Source of the DNA: Aquimarina sp.
GTDB taxonomy: Bacteria; Bacteroidota; Bacteroidia; Flavobacteriales; Flavobacteriaceae
Assembly: GCA_020628975.1 (NCBI GenBank)
Contig: JAHDEF010000012.1
Location: forward strand, 1-21,093
Length of the DNA: 21,093 nt
Direction of reading: 5' to 3'
Shown: positions 1-6,320 of the stretch, one piece after another
Position numbering within the stretch: the stretch's first letter is position 1
Layout of the letters: every line of letters starts with the position of its first letter
Position numbers and translations under genes: made by a program
Notes under the pieces: model-generated
Seen by the model: only the letters and a program-made list of their open reading frames with translations
Databases searched by the model: none
Told to the model about the DNA's origin: nothing

Positions 1-1
1 A

Positions 2-1285
2 CTTGTGGTATTAACTGCCGTAGCCACTTACTTTTTTTTAGAAAAAGAATTTATATATGCTGTCATTTTAGTATTACTGCTGCTTTTTCGATGTATTACT
101 TTGGTTCGATTTTTAAATACTACAAATAGAGATATTGCCTATCATCTTAAGGCTATGATTAATGATGATTTTACGCTTTCATTTCAAAAAAACAAAAAAA
201 ACGAGACCGCTTTACAACTTTACGAAACACTAAAGTCGCTGAATGAAAAAATTCAGAAAGTCCATGTAGAAAATCAAGTGCAAGAACATTATTTTAAAGA
301 ACTCATCAAACAAGCTGAAATTGGTGTAATTACGCTCAATGAAAAAGGACATGTGCTACTAGCCAATAAAAAAGCAGAAACATTACTTAATTTTTCGCCT
401 TTAAATCACGTAGAACAATTCAAAAGAATTCAGATCGATTTGTATGAAACACTTAAATCTGTTCCTTTTAATGAAAAATTAATTCGCCTTTCCGACGAAA
501 AACAAACCAAACAAATTAGCGTAAAATCGAGCAGTATTCAAATAAACAATGAAACGGTATATTTAATTACGCTACAAGATATAGGGAACACTTTAAATAA
601 AAACGAAGCGGATTCTTGGATAAAATTAATTCGTGTACTGACACATGAAATTATGAATAGTATTGCCCCACTGACTTCTATATCAGGTTCTCTTTTACAT
701 CAGTACAAAACAACTGAAGTAACTGATTTTTCAAAAGAGCAATCAAAAATGTTAGGTAAAGGCCTTACGGTAATCGAACAACAAAGTAAACACCTTGAGG
801 CTTTTGTGTCATCATATCGAGAATTACTTAATGTTGCTACTCCATCTAAAAAAATTATTTTTTGTCAAGCGTTGTTTGAAAAAGTAGCGTTATTAGCTAA
901 TGATTTTACGATAGAAAAAAATATTCAGTTAGACGTTGAAAATCATTCTAATATGGGTACTTTATTTGCCGACGAACAACAAATTATTCAGGTTTTATTG
1001 AACGTAATAAAGAATGCAAGCGAATCATTTTCTGACCAAAAAGATCCACAAATTACATTGAGTACAAATACAGTTGACTACGAAGTAAAATCAATCATCG
1101 TAAGTAATAATGGAAATGAAATACCCGAAGCCATCAAAAATCAAATATTCATTCCCTTTTACACCTCGAAACCCAATGGATCGGGAGTTGGATTAAGTCT
1201 TTCTAGGCATATTATGTTATTACATAAAGGAAATTTAAGCATGAAATCAACAGTTGCAAAAACTTCCTTTACGTTAACATTTTAA
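2..1285 (+). CDS. Membrane sensor histidine kinase, NtrY-like (5' partial)
   Basis: This is the C-terminal part of a two-component sensor kinase. The reading frame is open to the left edge. A GTG at position 5 would start inside a hydrophobic stretch, so the true start very probably lies outside the window. Counting from that GTG, residues 1-11 and 16-34 are hydrophobic (end of one membrane segment, then a second). A PAS-like region spans about 90-195. The H-box has phosphoacceptor His214 in VLTHEIMNS. The N-box is NVIKNASES (333-341) and the G2 box is GSGVGLSLS (392-400). The G1 box is unusual: it reads NNGNE (368-372) where DxGxG is expected. Kinases of this type in Bacteroidota usually sit beside an NtrC-like regulator, which would be off the left edge (inference). 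The sensed signal is unknown. The gene ends 13 bp before a hairpin-forming repeat that could terminate it. Confidence 0.9.
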   Translation, partial: LVVLTAVATYFFLEKEFIYAVILVLLLLFRCITLVRFLNTTNRDIAYHLKAMINDDFTLSFQKNKKNETALQLYETLKSLNEKIQKVHVENQVQEHYFKELIKQAEIGVITLNEKGHVLLANKKAETLLNFSPLNHVEQFKRIQIDLYETLKSVPFNEKLIRLSDEKQTKQISVKSSSIQINNETVYLITLQDIGNTLNKNEADSWIKLIRVLTHEIMNSIAPLTSISGSLLHQYKTTEVTDFSKEQSKMLGKGLTVIEQQSKHLEAFVSSYRELLNVATPSKKIIFCQALFEKVALLANDFTIEKNIQLDVENHSNMGTLFADEQQIIQVLLNVIKNASESFSDQKDPQITLSTNTVDYEVKSIIVSNNGNEIPEAIKNQIFIPFYTSKPNGSGVGLSLSRHIMLLHKGNLSMKSTVAKTSFTLTF

Positions 1286-1297
1286 ATTTTATTATAT

Positions 1298-1428
1298 GAG
1301 GCTGTCTAAAAAGCTAAAAATCCTCCAAACGAACATTGAGCGAAGCTGAAATGTGGTTTGATTATCAGCTCATCTACAGGCTTCGACTAACGCTCAGCCT
1401 TCGTTTATGATACTTTTTAGACATCCTC
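1298..1428. repeat. Hairpin-forming intergenic repeat, copy 1 (REP- or MITE-like)
   Basis: The element is about 131 bp with terminal inverted repeats: the left end GAGGCTGTCTAAAAAG (1298-1313) matches the reverse complement of 1413-1428 at 15 of 16 positions. Inside is a second imperfect inverted pair, TGAGCGAAGCTGAA near 1336 against CTTCGACTAACGCTCA near 1381. It lies between the convergent 3' ends of the histidine kinase and ychF, where it could serve as a bidirectional terminator. Its right part closely matches that of a second element at about 3334-3456. No ORF is inside. I saw no clear target-site duplication. Confidence 0.75.
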
Positions 1429-1444
1429 TTAACCTAAAAAGCTA

Positions 1445-2539
1445 TTATACGTTAAATAAGAAATGCATTACATCGCCATCTTTTACGATATAAGCCTTTC
1501 CTTCAACTCTTAGTTTACCGGTTTCTCTGGCTTTAGCTTCGCTACCTAATTCTGCATAATCATCAAATGAAATTACTTCGGCACGAATAAATCCTTTTTC
1601 AAAATCGGTGTGTATTACTCCTGCAGCTTGTGGTGCTGTAGCACCAATATTAACTGTCCAAGCACGTACTTCTTTTTCTCCTGCTGTAAAATAAGTTTGT
1701 TGATTTAGCAATTTATAGGCTGCACGAATTAGCACTGCTGCACCTGGTTCATCTAAGCCCATATCTGCTAAAAACATTTGACGTTCTTCGTAATCGTCTA
1801 ACTCATTAATATCAGCCTCCATACCTACAGCCAACACAATGACTTCAGCTTTTTCGTTTGCGACCTCAGCTTTCACTTTATCTACATAAGCATTTCCAGA
1901 AGCCGCAGCTGATTCATCGACATTACATACATAAAGTACACGCTTATCTGTAATTAACTGTAACGGTTTTACAAATTCAGCATCGACATCTTCTTCAAAT
2001 TCTAAAGCGCGAACTGATTTCCCTTCTTCTAAATGCGTTTTCAATTGATTTAGAATTGCTTCTTCTGCTTGCGCTTCTTTATTTCCTGTTCTTGAAGCTC
2101 TTTTTACTTTTTCTAACTTTTTTTCTACAGTTTCTAAATCTTTCAGCTGTAATTCTATATCGATAGTTTCTTTATCACGAATAGGGTCTACCGAACCATC
2201 AACATGCACGATATTATCATTATCGAAACAACGTAGTACGTGAATAATAGCATCTGTTTCACGAATATTTCCTAAAAACTGATTTCCTAAACCTTCCCCT
2301 TTACTTGCGCCTCGAACTAAACCTGCTATATCTACGATTTCAACAGTAGCCGGCACTACACGTTCAGGATTAACCAATGACTCTAGTTTTTCTAACCTTG
2401 GGTCTGGCACATTAACGACGCCCACGTTAGGTTCAATAGTACAGAATGGAAAATTAGCACTTTGTGCTTTTGCGTTTGACAAACAATTGAAAAGTGTTGA
2501 TTTTCCTACATTTGGTAATCCTACAATACCTGCTTTCAT
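1445..2539 (-). CDS. ychF: Redox-regulated/ribosome-binding ATPase YchF (OLA1 family)
   Basis: YchF is a cytosolic P-loop protein of the Obg/TRAFAC class. It prefers ATP over GTP, associates with ribosomes and is tied to stress responses in the family. At 364 aa it has the usual family length. The Walker A motif is GLPNVGKST (7-15). The switch II region DIAGLVRGASKGEG begins at 70. The G4 position reads NVDE (206-209), the family's replacement for NKxD that underlies ATP preference. A coiled-coil hairpin lies at about 130-170, and a C-terminal TGS domain at about 280-363. The ATG at 2539 has a TATATTTG promoter element 27 bp upstream. It is a single-gene unit, convergent with the histidine kinase. 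Confidence 0.97.
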   Translation of the reverse strand: MKAGIVGLPNVGKSTLFNCLSNAKAQSANFPFCTIEPNVGVVNVPDPRLEKLESLVNPERVVPATVEIVDIAGLVRGASKGEGLGNQFLGNIRETDAIIHVLRCFDNDNIVHVDGSVDPIRDKETIDIELQLKDLETVEKKLEKVKRASRTGNKEAQAEEAILNQLKTHLEEGKSVRALEFEEDVDAEFVKPLQLITDKRVLYVCNVDESAAASGNAYVDKVKAEVANEKAEVIVLAVGMEADINELDDYEERQMFLADMGLDEPGAAVLIRAAYKLLNQQTYFTAGEKEVRAWTVNIGATAPQAAGVIHTDFEKGFIRAEVISFDDYAELGSEAKARETGKLRVEGKAYIVKDGDVMHFLFNV

Positions 2540-2565
2540 TCGATTAAACTTTATTAAAATCGATG

Positions 2566-2573
2566 CAAATATA
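2566..2573 (-). promoter_or_regulatory. Predicted -7 promoter element of ychF
   Basis: On the minus strand this reads TATATTTG, a full match to the Bacteroidota -7 consensus TAnnTTTG. It lies 26 bp upstream of the ychF ATG, implying a short leader of about 20 nt. I did not find a clear TTTG/TTG -33 element at the usual distance. Confidence 0.6.
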
Positions 2574-2692
2574 CATTTTTAGAACGCTTTATTGAGAGTG
2601 TTTTTTTGCTTCTAATTGATAAAGAATAATCTCCATATATTAATTTATACGAAGAAGATAATTATTGAACAATTCTATCCGTGAAATGAAGT

Positions 2693-3193
2693 TTACCCAA
2701 TAACCAAACTTCTACGTTCTAGAAAAACTACATCAAACCACTTTCCGTTTCTATTGGCTATTTTCTCACAGATTCCTACTTCTTTAAAGCCTACTTTTTT
2801 ATGTAGATTAATGGCAGGAGTGTTTTCTTTAAAAATAGAAACTTGCAATGTCCAATACCCTAAACTTTCACTAATCTTAATAGTGCGAAGTAACAATTTT
2901 GTACCTATACCTACCCCTCTATAAGCTGCTGAAACATAAATACGCATTTCTGCTACCCCCGAGAATTGAGGTCGTGAAGAAACTTTTCGCAATGCAGAAT
3001 AAGCTACAATTTGACCATTAAGACACACCACTAAACGGCATTGATCATCATGAGCTTTATCCCAAGAACTCCAAGAAGGTACGCCTGTTTCAAAGCTGGC
3101 AATTCCTGTATTTAGACCTTCTTTGTATATTCTAGAAATATCATCCCAGTCTAAATGTGTTAATTTTCTTATTTCAATACCAGTTGAATTCAT
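2693..3193 (-). CDS. GNAT N-acetyltransferase, phosphinothricin/YncA-like
   Basis: This is a 166-residue acetyltransferase predicted to move an acetyl group from acetyl-CoA to an amine. The acetyl-CoA pyrophosphate-binding motif A is RGVGIG (92-97), preceded by the beta strand AEMRIYVSAAY (81-91). The N-terminal pattern (IYKEGLNTGIASFET at 22-36, then WSSWDKAHDD) is typical of the phosphinothricin acetyltransferase / MnaT-like (YncA) subfamily, whose members acetylate amino-acid analogues. The natural substrate here cannot be told from sequence. The ATG at 3193 is the first good start. It is flanked by ychF downstream (153 bp gap) and by a repeat and tRNA-Arg upstream, so it is probably transcribed alone. 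I found no strong promoter match upstream. Confidence 0.88.
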   Translation of the reverse strand: MNSTGIEIRKLTHLDWDDISRIYKEGLNTGIASFETGVPSWSSWDKAHDDQCRLVVCLNGQIVAYSALRKVSSRPQFSGVAEMRIYVSAAYRGVGIGTKLLLRTIKISESLGYWTLQVSIFKENTPAINLHKKVGFKEVGICEKIANRNGKWFDVVFLERRSLVIG

Positions 3194-3315
3194 TGTATTA
3201 CGTTACTTTCTGCAATTTAATAAATACTAAATGAATGTTTTACACGAAAACAAAAGAAGGTTAACACGGATTGGTTTTTAAATAGATTTGCTTAATTAGA
3301 TACTAATAGAAATAA

Positions 3316-3330
3316 TGTTTACTGTAAACA
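3316..3330. repeat. 15-bp perfect palindrome
   Basis: TGTTTAC-T-GTAAACA has two 7-bp arms around a single central base. It lies 3 bp outside the left end of repeat copy 2 and about 120 bp upstream of the acetyltransferase start. It has the form of an operator for a dimeric regulator, but it could occur by chance in AT-rich DNA. Confidence 0.4.
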
Positions 3331-3333
3331 AAA

Positions 3334-3456
3334 GGGGCTGTCAAAAAAGTTAGAAACTTAAAAAAGGTATTTAGCGTAGTCGAAAGCTAATTTATTCTTC
3401 TCTTAGCAGGCTTCAACTATTTCTTAGCCTTCGTTATATAATTTTATGACAGCCTA
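3334..3456. repeat. Hairpin-forming intergenic repeat, copy 2
   Basis: This ~123 bp element resembles the one at 1298-1428. Its ends are inverted: GGCTGTC at 3336-3342 and GACAGCC at 3448-3454. The inner right part CAGGCTTCAACTA...AGCCTTCGTT aligns with CAGGCTTCGACTA...AGCCTTCGTT in copy 1 with few differences. It is more diverged than copy 1 and its terminal repeat is shorter. It ends about 5 bp beyond the 3' end of the tRNA-Arg gene, so the tRNA transcript must run into it and its fold could end that transcript. Confidence 0.7.
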
Positions 3457-3460
3457 AATG

Positions 3461-3534
3461 TGACCTCGAAGGGATTCGAACCCCCAACCCTCAGAGCCGA
3501 AATCTGATGCGCTATCCAGTTGCGCCACGAGGCC
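3461..3534 (-). tRNA. tRNA-Arg (anticodon UCG)
   Basis: A 74-nt cloverleaf can be folded by hand on the minus strand. The acceptor stem GGCCTCG pairs with CGAGGTC (one G-U). The D stem is GCGC/GCGC, and the anticodon stem TCAGA/TCTGA encloses the loop TTTCGGC. The T arm contains GGTTCGAATCC. The anticodon TCG at 3500-3498 reads CGA (and CGG by wobble), so it carries arginine. The discriminator base is A and the CCA tail is not encoded, as the next bases are CAT. It stands alone between yqeY and repeat copy 2. Confidence 0.96.
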
Positions 3535-3612
3535 AAAACGGTTTAGACTTAGTCCTGATGAATATCGAGAGCGCTAAGCTTAACCTAAAAATTAATACTT
3601 AAGATTCGAACT

Positions 3613-4065
3613 TTAATTCGAAAGCTTTGCTTTTACAATACTAGAAATGGTTTTACCTTCAGCCTTTCCTGCTAATTTTGCAGATACTTGCCCCATAACT
3701 TTTCCCATATCTTTCATACTTTCAGCACCAGTTGCAGCTATAACCTCTTCTACTATGCTAGCCACTTCTGCTTCACTAAGTTGTTCGGGTAGAAATTTAG
3801 AAATCACTGCTGCTTGAGCAATTTCTGGCGCAGCTAAATCTTCTCTGTCTTGTTCTGAAAAAATAGCAGCACTGTCTTTACGTTGCTTTACTAGCTTTTG
3901 TAATAATTTGATTTCCTGATCTTCGGTCAATTCTTCTTTAGCACCAGATTCGGTTTGCGCTAATAGAATTGCCGATTTTACTGCACGAAGCGCTGCCAAA
4001 GCCTCTTGATCTTTGGCTTTCATAGCTTCCTTCATGGCAGTCATTATATTTTTAGATAAACTCAT
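3613..4065 (-). CDS. yqeY: GatB/YqeY domain protein
   Basis: This is a small all-helical protein of the YqeY family, related to the C-terminal tRNA-binding region of the GatB amidotransferase subunit. It is suspected to act in tRNA metabolism, but its exact role is unknown. I chose the ATG at 4065, giving 150 aa, the usual family length, starting MSLSKNIMTAMKEAMKAK. A longer version from a GTG at 4101 would start inside a perfect hairpin and add 12 atypical residues. Recognisable features are ALRAVKSAILLAQTE near 28-42, the RKDSA stretch near 62-66, FLPEQLSEAE near 90, and the C-terminal GKVMGQVSAKLAGKAEGK. It follows ftsZ in the same direction with a 93-bp gap holding two hairpins, so it may be partly co-transcribed with ftsZ. 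Confidence 0.92.
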   Translation of the reverse strand: MSLSKNIMTAMKEAMKAKDQEALAALRAVKSAILLAQTESGAKEELTEDQEIKLLQKLVKQRKDSAAIFSEQDREDLAAPEIAQAAVISKFLPEQLSEAEVASIVEEVIAATGAESMKDMGKVMGQVSAKLAGKAEGKTISSIVKAKLSN

Positions 4066-4094
4066 TTCTTTAGTATAAATATTAAGAATTCTGC

Positions 4095-4114
4095 GTAACA
4101 CATTTAGGTGTTAC
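4095..4114 (-). repeat. Stem-loop B in the ftsZ-yqeY gap
   Basis: A perfect 7-bp stem (GTAACAC / GTGTTAC) encloses a 6-nt loop. It sits 29 bp before the yqeY ATG. No T-run follows on the minus strand, so it looks more like an RNA processing or stability element than an intrinsic terminator. Confidence 0.55.
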
Positions 4115-4133
4115 TTTAACTATTTAACGGATA

Positions 4134-4157
4134 TTTACACCCATTGTAAAGTGTAAA
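4134..4157 (-). repeat. Stem-loop A directly after the ftsZ stop codon
   Basis: A perfect 7-bp stem (TTTACAC / GTGTAAA) encloses a 10-nt loop. It begins one base past the ftsZ stop codon. The bases after it on the minus strand are mixed rather than a T-run, so terminator function is uncertain. It could protect the 3' end of the dcw message. Confidence 0.55.
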
Positions 4158-4158
4158 A

Positions 4159-6288
4159 CTAATCTACATTATCGTGTAAAAACGAATTATTTTTTCTTAG
4201 TTGTAACTCATCATTGCCATCGGTACTTAAGGTGGTTCTTGATATTTTAGATTCAAAATCACCTTCTTCGAAATTCAAACCTTGTCGCTTATAAGCTGGT
4301 TCTTTTTCCATTTCGTCAATATTATTTCCTCCTCCATTTCTGAACTTGTAATTGAACTCTTTCATATTCATTTTACGCTTTTCAGCTCGAGCTTTTAGCA
4401 ATTCTGAAATAGGACTAGACAATGTAATTGGCTCTTCTATAGATTCATTTTCTACTTCAGCAACAGGGGTTTCAACTTGTACTCGAGTTTGAAAACTCGC
4501 CAACTCGTCTTCCTTAGTTTCTTGTTGACCGAATACCGTATCAAAATCTTCCGCATCATCTTCTTCACTCTCTAAGGTATAACGTACTATGCTATCATCC
4601 TCGTACGTAGGCGTAGGTGCTTTAGCTTTTCCTAATTCTTCATCAACAACTTTAGTATTTCTAACAGCATCGCTCATAGGAAAATCGAAGGTTAGCGCCA
4701 TTTGCTCTTCTGGTGTTTGAGATGGTATTACTTCAGCATCAACTACCTCAATTTCTTTTGCAGATTCTACATCTATAATTACGAAATCTTCATCAGATGA
4801 AGCTTTAATATTATTGGAAGAAGTTTCTTCTTGCGTAGCAGAAGATCTATCGATGATAGTTGAAGGTTGTACATACTCAAAATCAACCACCTCAATATCT
4901 TTTAGGTTTACTGTATTTTCAGAAACAGGGGTTACCAACTTCTCCGCAACGCTTTCGCTTTCAATATGTTTTGTTTCGAATCTTGTTTCTGTTTTTTCGG
5001 GAACTTTTTGCGTTTCTTGTTTTGCTTCTAAAGAAGCAACTATTGGTGTTTCTTCCACACTAGAAGAAATCTGAGAAGCTGAAACTGAAAATGAAGAAAC
5101 CGGCTCTGAAACTTCAGGTTCTTCCTCTAAAGTTAAAATAATACGCTCTTCTGTTTCTTTTTTAGGAATATCATTTATTGGGCTTACATCAATATTAGGA
5201 ATAGTTACGTGCCCTGTGTTTTTTATAGAAAGATCTAATTCTGCTCTTTGATCATCATTTAAATTATGAATGATTTTTTTAGTTTCTCCAGAAACAAATT
5301 CTTCTTGTTGATCAAGATTAAAACCTGTAGCTATAACGGTTACGGCAATGGCATCATCAAGACTTTCGTCATCGCCTACCCCCATGATAATATTTGCTCC
5401 AAAGCCAGCTTCTTGCTGAATGTAATCACTAATCTCACCGATTTCATCGATAGTAATTTCATCTTTACCAGAAACTATTAAAAGTAAGACGTTTTTAGCA
5501 CCTTTGATTTTATTATCATTTAATAATGGAGAATCTAATGCCTTTGAAATAGCTAAATTAGCTCTTTGATCTCCTGCTGCAGTCGCAGAACCCATAATAG
5601 CAGTACCGCTATTACTTAATACTGTTTTGGCATCACGTAAATCAATATTTTGTGTGTAGTGATGTGTAATTACTTCAGCAATTCCACGAGAAGCCGTGGC
5701 TAATACCTCATCTGCTTTAGCAAAGCCTGCTTTAAAACCGAGGTTTCCATAAACATCACGAAGCTTGTTGTTATTTATTACTATGAGTGAATCTACATTA
5801 GCTCGTAATTTTTCGACACCAATTTGCGCTTGTTCGTTACGCATTTTTCCTTCGAACCCAAAAGGAATAGTAACGATCCCAACGGTTAAGATTTCTAACT
5901 CTCGAGCCATTTTAGCGATTACAGGTGCAGCTCCTGTTCCTGTTCCACCGCCCATACCAGCGGTAATAAAAACCATTTTAGTATTGGTAGAAAGCATAGA
6001 AGTTATTTCTTCGTAGCTTTCAATAGCTGCTTGTTCTCCTACGTCAGGATTTGCCCCCGCCCCGAGTCCTTCGGTTAAAGAAACTCCTAATTGGATTTTA
6101 TTAGGTATCGGACTATTTTCCAAAGCCTGAGAATCCGTATTACAAATCACAAAATCTACTCCATTTATTCCCTGCTGGAACATATAATTGATAGCATTAC
6201 TACCGCCACCGCCTACACCGATTACCTTAATTACATTTGATCTGTTTTTAGGCATATCGAATGCAATTCCTGAAAAATTATTCTCCAT
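4159..6288 (-). CDS. ftsZ: Cell division protein FtsZ, long-tailed Bacteroidota form
   Basis: FtsZ is the tubulin-like GTPase that forms the division ring at midcell. The globular domain spans about 15-325. It carries VGGGGSNA (25-32), the tubulin signature GGGTGTG (113-119) and the T7 loop NIDLRD (214-219), whose Asp residues activate GTP hydrolysis in the next subunit. After it comes an acidic, Glu/Ser/Thr/Val-rich linker of about 300 residues, giving 709 aa against 383 in E. coli. The last 68 residues are basic then conserved, with EPAYKRQG at 663-670 and the terminus NSFLHDNVD. EPAYKRQ resembles the conserved C-terminal peptide that binds FtsA elsewhere, but here about 40 residues follow it. 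It sits 32 bp after ftsA. The ATG at 6288 is clear. Confidence 0.98.
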   Translation of the reverse strand: MENNFSGIAFDMPKNRSNVIKVIGVGGGGSNAINYMFQQGINGVDFVICNTDSQALENSPIPNKIQLGVSLTEGLGAGANPDVGEQAAIESYEEITSMLSTNTKMVFITAGMGGGTGTGAAPVIAKMARELEILTVGIVTIPFGFEGKMRNEQAQIGVEKLRANVDSLIVINNNKLRDVYGNLGFKAGFAKADEVLATASRGIAEVITHHYTQNIDLRDAKTVLSNSGTAIMGSATAAGDQRANLAISKALDSPLLNDNKIKGAKNVLLLIVSGKDEITIDEIGEISDYIQQEAGFGANIIMGVGDDESLDDAIAVTVIATGFNLDQQEEFVSGETKKIIHNLNDDQRAELDLSIKNTGHVTIPNIDVSPINDIPKKETEERIILTLEEEPEVSEPVSSFSVSASQISSSVEETPIVASLEAKQETQKVPEKTETRFETKHIESESVAEKLVTPVSENTVNLKDIEVVDFEYVQPSTIIDRSSATQEETSSNNIKASSDEDFVIIDVESAKEIEVVDAEVIPSQTPEEQMALTFDFPMSDAVRNTKVVDEELGKAKAPTPTYEDDSIVRYTLESEEDDAEDFDTVFGQQETKEDELASFQTRVQVETPVAEVENESIEEPITLSSPISELLKARAEKRKMNMKEFNYKFRNGGGNNIDEMEKEPAYKRQGLNFEEGDFESKISRTTLSTDGNDELQLRKNNSFLHDNVD

Positions 6289-6320
6289 CTTTTGTGTTGT
6301 ATTTATTTTGGGTTGCTCTC

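Noticed and set aside
5..7. GTG at position 5 as the real start of the histidine kinase
   Set aside because: It lies within a hydrophobic segment and the frame is open to the window edge, so the gene is more likely cut by the window.
3570..3640. Possible intrinsic terminator at the yqeY stop (TTCGAA repeated around the stop codon)
   Set aside because: The stem is only 6 bp, formed by two self-palindromic hexamers, and the following T-rich stretch is not continuous. Too weak to call.
4066..4101. Longer yqeY starting with GTG at 4101
   Set aside because: The extra 12 residues do not match the family, and the GTG falls inside a perfect hairpin. The ATG at 4065 gives the standard N-terminus.
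4814..6016. Several plus-strand open frames of 60-90 codons opposite ftsZ
   Set aside because: They lie wholly inside the well-supported ftsZ frame, have no family resemblance and arise from the biased codon use of the acidic linker and globular domain on the other strand.
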